Source: Pontibacter populi
GTDB taxonomy: Bacteria > Bacteroidota > Bacteroidia > Cytophagales > Hymenobacteraceae
Direction: 5' to 3'
NCBI RefSeq assembly: GCF_019336435.1
Contig: NZ_JAHWXQ010000003.1
Coordinates: 1 to 64,000, forward strand
DNA length: 64,000 nt
Part shown: positions 8,423 through 17,665 of the stretch, piece after piece
Layout of the letters: each line of letters opens with the position of its first letter
Numbering within the stretch: the first letter of the stretch is position 1
Notes under the pieces: model-generated
Told to the model about the DNA's origin: nothing
The model's input: the letters and a program-made list of their open reading frames with translations, nothing else
The model's database searches: none
Translations under genes and position numbers: made by a program

Positions 8423-9478
8423 ATGGGAGATGAAAAAAAGGTTTTGGTAACCGGAAGTGCCGGCTTTATCGGGCATCACCTGGTAGAGTCAATCCTTGAA
8501 ACAGGCTGCACTATAGTTGGGCTGGATGTACTTAACAGCTTTTATGATCCTGAATTAAAGTTTGCCAGGCTGGAAGTGCAGGGATTTGAAAAGACACAGA
8601 TCTGTTACAACAAGCTTGTCTACAACTATAAGAATCCCCATTTAAATTTTATCCAGCTCGACCTGACGGATACAGAAGGGCTGCAGCAATTGTTTGATAC
8701 CTACAAATTTGATATCGTAATTAACCTGGCAGCCCAGGCCGGTGTGCGCTATAGTATCGAGAATCCGCAGTGTTACATTAACAGCAACATAGTTGGCTTT
8801 ATGAACCTGCTGGAATGTTGCCGGAAATTTACAACCGGGCATCTGCTTTTCGCTTCGTCCAGCTCTGTTTACGGTCATAGCCAGGAGGTTCCTTTCAAGA
8901 CCGACCAGTGTACAGATTACCCGGTTTCGTTGTATGCTGCCACCAAAAAAGCGAATGAGATTTTAGCCTATAGTTACGCCCACCTTTACAACATCCCAAC
9001 TACGGGGCTCAGGTTCTTTACCGTGTACGGTCCGTGGGGAAGACCCGATATGGCTTACTATTGTTTTGCAAAAGCTATTATGGAGGGCCTGCCCATACGT
9101 GTTTTTAATAACGGGGATATGCAGCGCGACTTTACTTATGTGGAAGACGTGGCAAAATGTATTGTGAAATTACTGCAATATCCGCCTGCATCCGGCCAGA
9201 CTATAGTTCCTTTCAAGCTTTATAATATCGGCAACAATAACCCTGAGCATTTACTGGAACTGATAGCAACCCTGGAACGCCTGCTTGGGAAAAAAGCTAC
9301 CCTGCAACTGGAGCCCATGCAGCCCGGAGACGTGTATAAAACCTATGCTGATGTACAGGAACTGGAAGAGAAGATCAACTATAAACCGGAAACTTCTCTG
9401 GAGGCCGGTCTGGACCGTTTTGTGCAATGGTATAAACTATACCACCAATCGTCGAAAGTAGGGGCTATGGAGATGTGA
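8423..9478 (+). CDS. NAD-dependent epimerase, probable UDP-glucuronate 4-epimerase
   Basis: 351 aa extended short-chain dehydrogenase/reductase. The Rossmann NAD-binding motif is GSAGFIG near residue 12, the acidic residue after strand 2 is LDVLN, and the catalytic set is SSSSVYG with YAATKKANE (YxxxK). The insertion after strand 2 (SFYDPELKFARLEVQ) and TVYGPWGRPDMAYYCF with RDFTYVEDV are characteristic of UDP-glucuronate/galacturonate 4-epimerases (CapI/WcaG-like). It would supply a nucleotide sugar for surface polysaccharide or lipid A decoration. It heads a co-directional run with two glycosyltransferases, 28 bp before the next gene, so the genes are likely one operon. Confidence 0.88.
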   Translation: MGDEKKVLVTGSAGFIGHHLVESILETGCTIVGLDVLNSFYDPELKFARLEVQGFEKTQICYNKLVYNYKNPHLNFIQLDLTDTEGLQQLFDTYKFDIVINLAAQAGVRYSIENPQCYINSNIVGFMNLLECCRKFTTGHLLFASSSSVYGHSQEVPFKTDQCTDYPVSLYAATKKANEILAYSYAHLYNIPTTGLRFFTVYGPWGRPDMAYYCFAKAIMEGLPIRVFNNGDMQRDFTYVEDVAKCIVKLLQYPPASGQTIVPFKLYNIGNNNPEHLLELIATLERLLGKKATLQLEPMQPGDVYKTYADVQELEEKINYKPETSLEAGLDRFVQWYKLYHQSSKVGAMEM

Positions 9479-9506
9479 TTTTTTTACTCAGGTTGATATT
9501 TATAAC

Positions 9507-10262
9507 GTGCTTATGGAAGCGAATGCCCTAACTATAATTGTACCGGTATACAACGAGATAGAATGCCTGGAGCGCTTCTGTGAGTCGATGGATGCTTTTC
9601 TGCAGCAGTCGCCGCTGGCTGCCCGGGTTTTGTTTGTAAACGATGGCTCCACGGATGGCAGCCTGGAAAAGATCAGGCAACTATGCGATCTTAAACCCGG
9701 CTATAGTTATATCTCTTTCGACAGGAACTATGGGTTGAGCACGGCTATAAAAGCCGGTATTGACACTGCCGATAGTACCTACATCGGGTACATCGATTCT
9801 GATTTGCAAACTTCTCCCCTCGATTTTATAAAATACTTCGAATACCTGCCTGCTTACCAGATGGTGAATGGCATACGTGCAAAACGAAAAGATACAACTA
9901 TAAAAAAGATCTCCTCAAAAGTAGCTAACAACTTCCGGCGGCTGATGATAAACGATAACATACAGGATACCTGTTGCCCGCTAAAAATTATGGAAGCAAC
10001 CTATGCCAAACGAATCCCTTTTTTTGATGGCATGCATCGTTTTCTGCCAGCGCTTATTCAATTGCAGGGTGGTAAGGTAAAGCAGGTGCCTGTGCAGCAT
10101 TTTGAGCGTTATGCCGGTACGGCTAAATACCATCTTCTAAACAGGCTCTGGGGACCTTTGAACGATACGTTTGCTTTCAGATGGATGCGCAGGCGTTACA
10201 TAAACTATACAGTAGCTGAAAAGGGAGTTCATAAAATTGCCGAGAAGCATGAGCAGTTTTGA
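9507..10262 (+). CDS. Family 2 glycosyltransferase (dolichyl-phosphate mannosyltransferase/ArnC-like)
   Basis: 251 aa; the GT-A start TIIVPVYNE, VLFVNDGSTDGS and a DSDLQTSP segment in the place of the metal-binding DxD. Length and motifs fit polyprenyl-phosphate glycosyltransferases that load a sugar onto undecaprenyl phosphate at the cytoplasmic face. Unlike ArnC or GtrB there are no two C-terminal membrane helices, so it is the short, DPM1-type form. The start could be ATG 9510 or the in-frame ATG/TTG just before it. The 3' end overlaps the next gene, indicating translational coupling with the LAB_N protein that may provide membrane anchoring. Confidence 0.85.
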   Translation: MLMEANALTIIVPVYNEIECLERFCESMDAFLQQSPLAARVLFVNDGSTDGSLEKIRQLCDLKPGYSYISFDRNYGLSTAIKAGIDTADSTYIGYIDSDLQTSPLDFIKYFEYLPAYQMVNGIRAKRKDTTIKKISSKVANNFRRLMINDNIQDTCCPLKIMEATYAKRIPFFDGMHRFLPALIQLQGGKVKQVPVQHFERYAGTAKYHLLNRLWGPLNDTFAFRWMRRRYINYTVAEKGVHKIAEKHEQF

Positions 10263-10899
10263 GATCGGGGTATACGGAACAGGCTTACTGGCGCAGGCGC
10301 TTTTTTCGTCCCGTATTCTGGTGCAGTGGATTCAGTCGGAGCGGGCCGGTAAAGTGCTGTCGCCTACCTCTTTCTGGACCTTCAGCCTGCTGGCTTCCTT
10401 CCTGTTAATGATATACGGTGTACTGCGTAACGATCTTGTCATTCTGGGAGGGCAGGTAGTTTCCTACTTCATTTATATCCGAAACCTGCACCTGAAAAAT
10501 GCCTGGGACGACCTGCCATGGTGGGTGCGCTGGTCTGCAGTAGGTTTTCCGCTGGTGGCTACACTTTGGCTGATTTTCGGAGATGTTTATAGTTTAGAAT
10601 ACATCTGGGAACATTCCAGGATAGCCGGTTCCCTGATTGCGTGGGGAGGAGTGGGGCAGGTTGTATTCACGCTCCGGTTTGTGTACCAATGGTATTATTC
10701 CGAAAAGCTGCAGGAATCGGTGCTGCCGAAAGGATTTTGGGTGCTGAGCCTGGTCGGCAGCAGCATGATCATTCTGTATGCCATATTAAGACTTGACCCG
10801 GTATTGTTTATAGGGCAGGCCTTTGGTATAGTTGCGTACAGCCGTAACCTTATCTTAAGCCGGCAAAAGCAGGACGCCTCTCAAACGCTTACCAACTAG
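10249..10899 (+). CDS. Membrane protein with two lipid-A-disaccharide-synthase N-terminal (LAB_N) repeats
   Basis: About 216 aa from ATG 10249 (a TTG at 10237 is an alternative start). Two homologous three-helix units are visible: FSSRILVQWIQSERAGKVL...SFWTFSLLASF and FTLRFVYQWYYSEKLQESVL...GFWVLSLVGSS, each with the (R)fxxQWxxSE...P..FW.LS signature of the LAB_N domain. In some bacteria this domain is fused to LpxB; here it stands alone and duplicated, between a GT2 and a GT39 enzyme. This context suggests a membrane partner or flippase for a polyprenyl-phosphate sugar (analogous to ArnE/ArnF), which is inference. It overlaps the GT2 gene by 14 bp. Confidence 0.8.
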   Translation: MSSFEIGVYGTGLLAQALFSSRILVQWIQSERAGKVLSPTSFWTFSLLASFLLMIYGVLRNDLVILGGQVVSYFIYIRNLHLKNAWDDLPWWVRWSAVGFPLVATLWLIFGDVYSLEYIWEHSRIAGSLIAWGGVGQVVFTLRFVYQWYYSEKLQESVLPKGFWVLSLVGSSMIILYAILRLDPVLFIGQAFGIVAYSRNLILSRQKQDASQTLTN

Positions 10900-10908
10900 C
10901 TCCCGACT

Positions 10909-12543
10909 ATGCTGCCAAGGTTCAGGCTGTACAGCAGCTATTCGGTTTGGGTAATACTGGCAGTTATGTTTCTGGCACTGCTTTACAACCTCGGAGGCTG
11001 GGGTGTTTTAGAAACCAGCGAAGCACGCTATGCCGAAATAAGCCGGGAAATGCTTGTGTCTGGAGACTGGCTTCATCCGCGTTTGCTGGGTATTCTGCAC
11101 TACCATAAACCTCCCTTCACCTACATCATCTCGGCTACTGGTTTATCCCTGTTCGGAGTGAATGGTTTCGGGGTGCGCTTTTTTCTGCAGGTGTCTTTAC
11201 TTATCCAGGGCGTGTTGGTGTACAGGCTGGCAAAGGAGCTTTTCCGGAACCAGAAGATTGCCATGGCCGCCTTACTCATCTACTTTTCTATGCCGGCCGT
11301 GCTTGTATCAGCACGTAACCTTACCACTGATTCTTACCTGGCAACATTTGAACTGTTAGCGATATGGGCTTGGGTGAAATATAAACAAGTGAAAGCACCT
11401 GCCTGGCTGTATCTTTTTTATATCGCGCTTGCCCTCGCTTTCCTAACCAAAGGGCCTGTAGGATTAATTTTTCCGGTTCTGGTTGTGATCGGCTTAAGTA
11501 ACTATAGTTCCGGAGTTGAAAAATCATCTCTTATAGCTCACCAGCTCATAGGTCTAGCCATTTTTTTGATTTTAGGTGCCAGCTGGTATCTCTATCTTAT
11601 GCTGCAGGACAGGCAGTTTGTTGATTATTTTTTAATGCGGCATGTAGTAGAACGCTATGCCAATCCGGAAGCGTTTAGTCGGTCCAAACCCTGGTGGTTT
11701 TATATTGTGCTGGCTCCCGCTTTAAGTTTGCCCTGGTCTGCTATCTTACTTTTTAATTTTAAGCAGCTTCAGAGACTAGAGAAGCATTTTAAAAAGCTGT
11801 TTATAGTTTGGCTGCTGGTTCCGCTGCTGTTTTTTTCCTTCTCAGGCTCTAAACTGCTGCTCTACATATTGCCCTGGTTTGCTGGCCCTGCCCTGATATG
11901 TGCCTGGCTGCTATACCAATTACCAGATACAACTAAACGTAAAGTAGCTGCCTGGGGAATAGTTTATTATACAGTGCTGGCTGGCGCTTTTCTCCTTATC
12001 CCGATTCTCCCTGTTGATCTCCCAATACCATACTGGGTTTATAGTTTGCCGCTGCTCATGCTGCTATGCCTGTACCTGATCTGGAAGAGCAGGAATAATA
12101 CTGTGGTAAAACTGCTCCTAGGATCTGCTTCATTTACTATTCTTTTGCTGCCGTTTTCAACGTATCTGCTGGCAGCAAATCCATCCCTTTCAAATAGTTC
12201 TACGGCATTAGCCCAGGCGCTGCAGGCAAAAGAACTGCGGTACAGGCAAGTGGTGGTCTATGATAAACTGCTTCCCTCGTTAGCCTTCGAACTGAACCGG
12301 AATTTTGTAACGATACAAGCCAATAGCCGAAGCCTTAACCGCGAAACACAGTTTGAAACAGACACCAAATGGAAAGACCATTTTCTGCAGCTTAACAAAC
12401 AGGAAGACTCAACGGCTCTGGCTAGCCTGCTAAGAAAGAATGTAGTGTTGGTAGTAAAAGGTGATTTGCCGGAAGAGAAACAGTGGCTGATAAAGCATCT
12501 GCACAGAAAAAGAAAAGCAGGAAAATGGAGTATCTATTTTTAA
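10909..12543 (+). CDS. Family 39 glycosyltransferase (ArnT-like), integral membrane
   Basis: 544 aa, about 11-12 membrane helices. The first periplasmic loop carries ETSEARYAEISREML, the PMT_2/ArnT signature with acidic catalytic residue, then YHKPPFTYI and RNLTTDSYLATFE. Members take a sugar from a polyprenyl phosphate carrier and transfer it in the periplasm to lipid A or protein. A soluble domain forms roughly the last 120 residues. Ten bp after the LAB_N gene, it completes a module of nucleotide-sugar epimerase, polyprenyl-phosphate loading enzyme, membrane translocation candidate and periplasmic transferase; the acceptor (lipid A or another envelope lipid) is not determinable. Confidence 0.87.
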   Translation: MLPRFRLYSSYSVWVILAVMFLALLYNLGGWGVLETSEARYAEISREMLVSGDWLHPRLLGILHYHKPPFTYIISATGLSLFGVNGFGVRFFLQVSLLIQGVLVYRLAKELFRNQKIAMAALLIYFSMPAVLVSARNLTTDSYLATFELLAIWAWVKYKQVKAPAWLYLFYIALALAFLTKGPVGLIFPVLVVIGLSNYSSGVEKSSLIAHQLIGLAIFLILGASWYLYLMLQDRQFVDYFLMRHVVERYANPEAFSRSKPWWFYIVLAPALSLPWSAILLFNFKQLQRLEKHFKKLFIVWLLVPLLFFSFSGSKLLLYILPWFAGPALICAWLLYQLPDTTKRKVAAWGIVYYTVLAGAFLLIPILPVDLPIPYWVYSLPLLMLLCLYLIWKSRNNTVVKLLLGSASFTILLLPFSTYLLAANPSLSNSSTALAQALQAKELRYRQVVVYDKLLPSLAFELNRNFVTIQANSRSLNRETQFETDTKWKDHFLQLNKQEDSTALASLLRKNVVLVVKGDLPEEKQWLIKHLHRKRKAGKWSIYF

Positions 12544-12739
12544 CTATAGACTAGGTAGAAAATGCAAAAGGGCCAAAGGTAAAGCTGAACAACCGTTTGA
12601 AATTGAGGAGTTCTCTAACTATAGAATGGGCAGCTATCTAACCAAATAAAGAGTTAAAGATGGACTATAGTTTATGCTACTATGTTACCCGGAATAATAG
12701 CTATAGTTTGTGATTTATTGCTTTGTATCGGACACGGTT

Positions 12740-13381
12740 TTACTTATCTGCATCCGTTTTGTTACCACCGGGGGTAGGCAGGTTCCAATGAAAACTAAGT
12801 GCTAAAATGCGTATGGTAAAACAAACCGATAGCGCAATAATGGAAACCCAATCTTCAGACGCCCATTGCAGTTGATCTCCCGAAACCACAATCAGGGCCC
12901 CGATAAGCGCTGCCGAAGCATAGATTTCTTTTTCCAGGATAAGGGGAACCCGGTTAAGCATCACATCACGAATTACACCTCCACCTACAGCAGTTGTGAT
13001 ACCCAACAGCATCGCTACCTCTCCATTATAGCCATAGTGTAGCGCTTTCTGTGCTCCTGTTACAGCAAAAAACGATAACCCGACAGCATCGAAAAAGAGC
13101 ACCGGGCGATTGAGCCGCTCGACAACGGAAAATAAACCTACAGTTAATCCTGTAGCGGTAACAGCCACTACAAGGTATTGCCAGTTCGTTAAACCCGCCG
13201 GTGGTATAGCCCCGATACAAAGGTCACGGATGATACCACCACCGCAGGCAACCACAAAGGCAATGGCACAGATCCCGAACAGGTCGAGGTTACGTTTCCT
13301 GGCGGCTGTGGCCCCACTGATGGCAAAGGCAAAAGTACCTGCCAGCTCGAGAAAATAAAATAAGGAGTGTAGTTCTTTCAT
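12740..13381 (-). CDS. Trimeric intracellular cation (TRIC)-type channel, YicG/UPF0126 family
   Basis: About 213 aa, seven predicted membrane helices. Two internally similar three-helix halves each carry the family glycine motif: ACGGGIIRDLCIG in the first and AVGGGVIRDVML in the second. I chose ATG 13381 (MKELHSLFYFLELAG); a GTG four codons earlier is possible. Bacterial TRIC homologues form trimeric potassium-permeable channels; function in vivo is unclear. It is 21 bp downstream of the amidohydrolase gene and may be co-transcribed with it. Confidence 0.87.
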   Translation of the reverse strand: MKELHSLFYFLELAGTFAFAISGATAARKRNLDLFGICAIAFVVACGGGIIRDLCIGAIPPAGLTNWQYLVVAVTATGLTVGLFSVVERLNRPVLFFDAVGLSFFAVTGAQKALHYGYNGEVAMLLGITTAVGGGVIRDVMLNRVPLILEKEIYASAALIGALIVVSGDQLQWASEDWVSIIALSVCFTIRILALSFHWNLPTPGGNKTDADK

Positions 13382-13402
13382 CCTGATAGACACCCGGACA
13401 GT

Positions 13403-14668
13403 TTAATTAAACCAGGCTGCGGCGGCTGTCATCATCGCCTGCAAACCTGTTTTTAAGGTCGGGTGTAATACAGGCGCAAATTTAGGCGAATGATTACTAG
13501 GAATGGAATTTAATTTACCTGCATTTTTAGCCTCCTGGAAAGTTTTGGGATCGGTGCCCCCAACAAACCAGAACACATATGGCACTTTCCAGTTCCGTCC
13601 AAAAACACTGAAGTCTTCGCTGGCAGAAGCTGGCTTGGTTTCATAAGATCTATCCCCAAACTGTGCTTCAAAGGCTTCAGCTACTTTAGCGGTTGCCATG
13701 GCATCATTCTCCGTGAGCGGATAGCTGTCCAATTCCGTAAATTCCGGATCTCTTGGCGCATTGGATGCGGCACATTCCGCACAACATATTCGTTTAACTG
13801 CTGAAAGGATATGGTCCCGTACGCCATCATTAAACGTGCGGATATTTAACTTCAGAGTGGCCTCTTCAGGGATAATATTTTCCTTGGTACCTGCCTGTAA
13901 GGATCCTACAGTCAGCACGGCATTTTCTATTGGCGCTACCTCACGCGAGATAATGGTTTGCAAACGCATGGTGGTAGCTGCCGCCATCACCACGGGATCA
14001 ATAGAGGTTTGTGGCTGTGAACCATGTGCGCCACGGCCAAAAATTCTAACTTTAAGACTGTTTCCGGCAGATAATATAGCGCCGCTGCGATGACCAACCG
14101 TACCAGCTATACCCACCATTACGTGTTGTCCCAGAATAATTTCCGGCTTCGGAAAGCGGTCCATCATGCCATCGTTAATCATGCTTTGTGCACCCCGGCC
14201 AACTTCTTCGCCAGGCTGAAAAACAGCCATCAATGTCCCTTTCCATAGTTCCCGGTGTTCTGAAAACAATCTTGCCGCGCCCATCAGCCACGTTACATGC
14301 AAATCGTGCCCGCAGACATGCGACACGCCAACTTCTTTTCCTTCTTCGTCCCGGGCTATTACTGTACTGGCATAAGGCAGGCCGGTGTCTTCGGTAACAG
14401 GAAGTGCATCCATATCCGCCCGGAGCATAACAACCGGACCTTCCCCATTCTTTAAAATACCCACCACACCTGTTACCCCGATACCTGTTGATACTTCGAA
14501 TTGATATTTAGCCAGGTAATCTGCGGCAATCTGGGCTGTCCGGTGTTCTGCCATCGACAGCTCCGGGTTTTGGTGAATATCTTTATAGATCTCTTCCAGT
14601 TCAGGAAGCAGTTGATCGATAAAACTGTCCAGGTTATTATTGAAGGTCTTGATCTGAGAGATTTCCAT
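13403..14668 (-). CDS. M20-family amidohydrolase (hippurate hydrolase/IAA-amino-acid hydrolase-like)
   Basis: 421 aa, the normal length for this metallopeptidase subfamily. IHQNPELSMAEHRT at the N-terminus, MLRADMDALPVTED (metal Asp), VCGHDLHVTWLMGAA (metal His), FQPGEEVGRGAQSM (catalytic Glu pair) and a late SNHSPKFAP His complete the site. The central dimerisation lid is present (GAHGSQPQTSIDPV). Such cytoplasmic enzymes cleave N-acyl or N-aroyl amino acids, e.g. hippurate to benzoate plus glycine. That would fit the aromatic catabolism genes 8 kb away, but no gene for benzoate to catechol conversion is in the window. The divergent MFS gene lies upstream on the same strand with a 39-bp gap. 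Confidence 0.85.
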   Translation of the reverse strand: MEISQIKTFNNNLDSFIDQLLPELEEIYKDIHQNPELSMAEHRTAQIAADYLAKYQFEVSTGIGVTGVVGILKNGEGPVVMLRADMDALPVTEDTGLPYASTVIARDEEGKEVGVSHVCGHDLHVTWLMGAARLFSEHRELWKGTLMAVFQPGEEVGRGAQSMINDGMMDRFPKPEIILGQHVMVGIAGTVGHRSGAILSAGNSLKVRIFGRGAHGSQPQTSIDPVVMAAATTMRLQTIISREVAPIENAVLTVGSLQAGTKENIIPEEATLKLNIRTFNDGVRDHILSAVKRICCAECAASNAPRDPEFTELDSYPLTENDAMATAKVAEAFEAQFGDRSYETKPASASEDFSVFGRNWKVPYVFWFVGGTDPKTFQEAKNAGKLNSIPSNHSPKFAPVLHPTLKTGLQAMMTAAAAWFN

Positions 14669-14707
14669 AACTATAATGTTAATTCGAATTAAAGTTGTTA
14701 CGTCAGC

Positions 14708-16174
14708 TTATTCAATTGCTTCTTTAGGCTTGCCCTTCGGAATGGTTTTCAGGATGGCAACTATGGCTATAACGATCATCAAAACATTAAACAGCAACCC
14801 TATACCGGCTGCAAAACGCACATTTATGTTATCTGTTCTGCCCAGGAAAAGATCAGCCATTGGCGGAATGCCTTCGTGTTGACTAAGTCCGTAGAAGATA
14901 GCTGCTGAAATGGCCACACCAAAAGCAGCACCCAACGACGATGCCATTTTATAGATTCCTGACGCGGAGCCGGCCTTGTTACCCGGCACATTGCTTAGCG
15001 CTGCATCCGTAGAAGGGGTGGCATAAAAACCTAGCCCTATACCAAAAAGTGTAAACCCGATAAAGGAAGCGATGATGTATTGTTCGGCCAGTAAAAAAGT
15101 AAGGCTGGTGAGCAAAATTCCAACCCCTGTAATCAAGCAGCCATATAGCATTGGTTTCCGGGGACCTAGTTTCTGGAGTAATTTTTCACCTACACGAATG
15201 GTGCTCAGCACGGCTACTAAATAACCAACCGTAATTAAACCGGACTGAAGCGAAGATAAGCCCGCTTCTGCCTGAACCAGCGCCAGCGAAACCAGCAGTG
15301 TACCGGCAGCTCCGTTTAGCAAAAAGTTAGAAAGAGTAGCTCCTGAAAATGTCTGGTTGTTAAAAAGCGACAGATCTACAAACCCGTTTTCGCTCCTTTT
15401 TTCTATCCGTAGAAAGATGATGGTGGCAATGATGAAAATGGCGATACCAATCAGCACAGCAGGACTTAACCAACCAAGTCCCGAGCCTTGCCCGATAACA
15501 ATATTGATGGCCAGCATGGCGATGATAAAAGCGATAAGCCCAGCCCAATCGAAGCCCTTCTCGTCTGTAGCTGCTGATTTACTTTCCGGGGTTCCTCTTA
15601 TCAGCAAAAAGCTTATAACAGCGACAACTATAGACATAACAAAGATCCAGCGCCAGCCCATAGTTGAAGCGACCAAACCGCCAAATAAAGAACAGAGCCC
15701 TGAACCACCCCATGAGCCGATAGACCAAAAGCTGAGTGCCCGCTGCCGTGCTTTACCATCGTAATAAGCTTTCATCAGGGCCAGGGTCGAAGGCATGATA
15801 CAGGCTGCGGAGAGGCCCTGCAATATCCTTCCGGCTAAAAGAAATACGGCAGTACCCGAGGGTGAGATAACGATGAGAAAGGAGCCGATAATGCTGAGCA
15901 GCAACCCGACGTACGTCAGTTTTACCCTGCCCATACGGTCTGCTAGTCCCCCTGCTACAACTATAAAAATTCCGGAAAACAACGCGGTGATACTAACAGC
16001 AAGATTGTTGAGGTTATGGCTGATCTTCAGGTCTTCCTGCATTACGGGCGCAATGTTCAGGGTTGTTTGCGCAAAGAGCCAGAACGTAATAACGGCCAGA
16101 ACAATGCCTAAAATAAGCTTGTCTGTACCCTGGTAGTTCGCCGTAGTCGGAGGGATTTGATTTAAAGAAGCCAT
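14708..16174 (-). CDS. MFS transporter, DHA2 (14-helix drug:H+ antiporter) family
   Basis: 488 aa with about 14 hydrophobic segments. Motif A appears as GGLADRMGRVK after helix 2, and helix 5 carries the antiporter-type motif GSWGGSGLCSLFGG. Residues ~255-270 form a hydrophilic linker between halves (RIEKRSENGFVDLSLF). Family members export drugs, dyes or aromatic compounds with proton exchange. Being followed at 39 bp by an amidohydrolase gene suggests one transcript, with the pair handling an acyl or aroyl amino acid conjugate or an inhibitor; substrate not readable. Confidence 0.87.
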   Translation of the reverse strand: MASLNQIPPTTANYQGTDKLILGIVLAVITFWLFAQTTLNIAPVMQEDLKISHNLNNLAVSITALFSGIFIVVAGGLADRMGRVKLTYVGLLLSIIGSFLIVISPSGTAVFLLAGRILQGLSAACIMPSTLALMKAYYDGKARQRALSFWSIGSWGGSGLCSLFGGLVASTMGWRWIFVMSIVVAVISFLLIRGTPESKSAATDEKGFDWAGLIAFIIAMLAINIVIGQGSGLGWLSPAVLIGIAIFIIATIIFLRIEKRSENGFVDLSLFNNQTFSGATLSNFLLNGAAGTLLVSLALVQAEAGLSSLQSGLITVGYLVAVLSTIRVGEKLLQKLGPRKPMLYGCLITGVGILLTSLTFLLAEQYIIASFIGFTLFGIGLGFYATPSTDAALSNVPGNKAGSASGIYKMASSLGAAFGVAISAAIFYGLSQHEGIPPMADLFLGRTDNINVRFAAGIGLLFNVLMIVIAIVAILKTIPKGKPKEAIE

Positions 16175-16334
16175 ACGCGCGTTATTATTTTTATTTGAAC
16201 GTAATTGGCTCTAAAACAATAATGTGCAAATGAAATAAAATGCCTGTTTTATGCTGCCATTCAATTACTACCTCCCCAATTCTTCCCGGATTTCGTTTTT
16301 ACCTGATAGATGGATGTCAGAGAGTGCATTGTGT

Positions 16335-16997
16335 CTATTCCACGCGTTCCGTTTCCTTTTCTGTCTTTTCGCCCAGGAACTCCACCCACGCCTTTTTGAT
16401 GCACGGATAATGCTTGGATGCTTCTACCAGGTTCATGAACCCGACCAGGTTATCTTCAAATCTTTTTGCCAGCGTTTCATCTTTTATGTTGCCTTCCGCA
16501 TCAAAAGCCTGGTGAGCCGAAGCTAAAGAAAACATATCCGGATAAACCCTTGTACCCAGGTGCTCTAACGGAATCCGCAGTGACCAAAGCCCACGGTTAC
16601 CGCCGGCCATAGACGGAGAAGCAGACATGAGCAGGGCATGGTGCTGGTTGAAAGGCTGCGGCCGAAAGCGGGAAGTCCAGTCGATCACATTCTTGATGAC
16701 GCCGGGCATAGAGCCATTGTATTCCGGCGAAGCTATGATGAAAGCATCGTTTGCCAGGATGCGTTTCCGGAACGCTTCTGCACCTTCCGGGTGAAAATTA
16801 TCTACTTCCAGATCCTGGTTGAAAGAAGGGCAATCAAAGTCGCTCATACTTGCAAAATCAACTGTGCCGCCATTTTTTTCTATGGCTAATGCTGCCAGTT
16901 TTGCCAGTCGGTTGTTAAGTGAATCACTTCTTAATGAAGCTGAAAAAATAAGAAAACTTGTATGGCCCTGTCGGTTATCTTTTTGCGGCTCTTCCAT
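16335..16997 (-). CDS. NADPH-dependent FMN reductase family protein
   Basis: 220 aa flavodoxin-like fold. The phosphate-binding loop is SASLRSDSLNNRLA, and SPEYNGSMPGVIKNVIDW is the diagnostic FMN/dimer motif, with SPSMAGGNRGLW near the third flavin loop. Such enzymes reduce quinones, azo compounds, chromate or free flavins. Residues 1-10 and the charged C-terminal tail (GEKTEKETERVE) are extra. The gene stands ~160 bp from the MFS gene and opposite the aromatic/quinone-handling genes that begin at 17666. Confidence 0.88.
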   Translation of the reverse strand: MEEPQKDNRQGHTSFLIFSASLRSDSLNNRLAKLAALAIEKNGGTVDFASMSDFDCPSFNQDLEVDNFHPEGAEAFRKRILANDAFIIASPEYNGSMPGVIKNVIDWTSRFRPQPFNQHHALLMSASPSMAGGNRGLWSLRIPLEHLGTRVYPDMFSLASAHQAFDAEGNIKDETLAKRFEDNLVGFMNLVEASKHYPCIKKAWVEFLGEKTEKETERVE

Positions 16998-17665
16998 CAG
17001 AAAATCATTTAGAAATGGTGATGATCATAACTATACTTTACCAGTACGCACAACGAGTGTGAGCAGTCTATATTCAGTTTTTAACTATAGCTATAGTTTG
17101 TTTAGTTAGATAGATTATCAGGGAGGATCTCATATAGCTCTACCAACTATAGCCTTCCGGTAACCTATAGGTTAGATATTGATTGCGGTTCTTATGTCCT
17201 GTAAACTATAGCCGCTAGCAGTAATTTATAGTTCGTGATTTGCGGTCTCTACCTATAGTGAGTTCTGAGAATATCTATAGTTTAAAGACTGATTTGGAAT
17301 CTACTAATACAATGTCAGCAACTATAGGTAGCCCGCACTATAAACCTCCCCAACTATAGTTGCGCTCCGGGTTTGCTGTAACTAATAAGCCTCCGAAAGG
17401 TCAAAAGAAATAGAAAACACTTTTGAGCAGAAGTAAGGTCTATCTAAAGCACATAAGGGCAACTCAACTGAGTTTTTAATCTGAACTAGCCTAAATGTTA
17501 GCGCCATAGTTATAACTATAGCATAAGATATTTAGGATAAACCGGTGAAATCTGAACAAAAGTGAAAATATATTCGTTAGATATATGTATGTACATTAAA
17601 TGTATATACATTTGTTTAGTTCGTTTGAACAGAGACAAATAGTAAACTATAAACAAGGAAATAAA
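16998..17665. other. Divergent intergenic region dense in AACTATAG words
   Basis: About 670 bases with no convincing gene. Between 17028 and 17520 I count about a dozen AACTATAG/CTATAGTT words or one-mismatch variants, e.g. 17083-17098 (two back to back), 17145-17152, 17204-17211 and the full palindrome at 17352-17361. The right end carries the promoter-operator block described separately. Confidence 0.7.
17585..17614 (+). promoter_or_regulatory. Tandem 12-bp palindromes over a -7 box
   Basis: ATGTATGTACAT (17585-17596) and ATGTATATACAT (17600-17611) are 11/12 identical, spaced 15 bp start to start; the second is a perfect palindrome. TACATTTG at 17607-17614 matches the Bacteroidota -7 consensus TAnnTTTG and overlaps the second copy, so a bound regulator would block the promoter. 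A start near 17621 would give a ~45-nt leader to the ATG at 17666. Confidence 0.55.
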
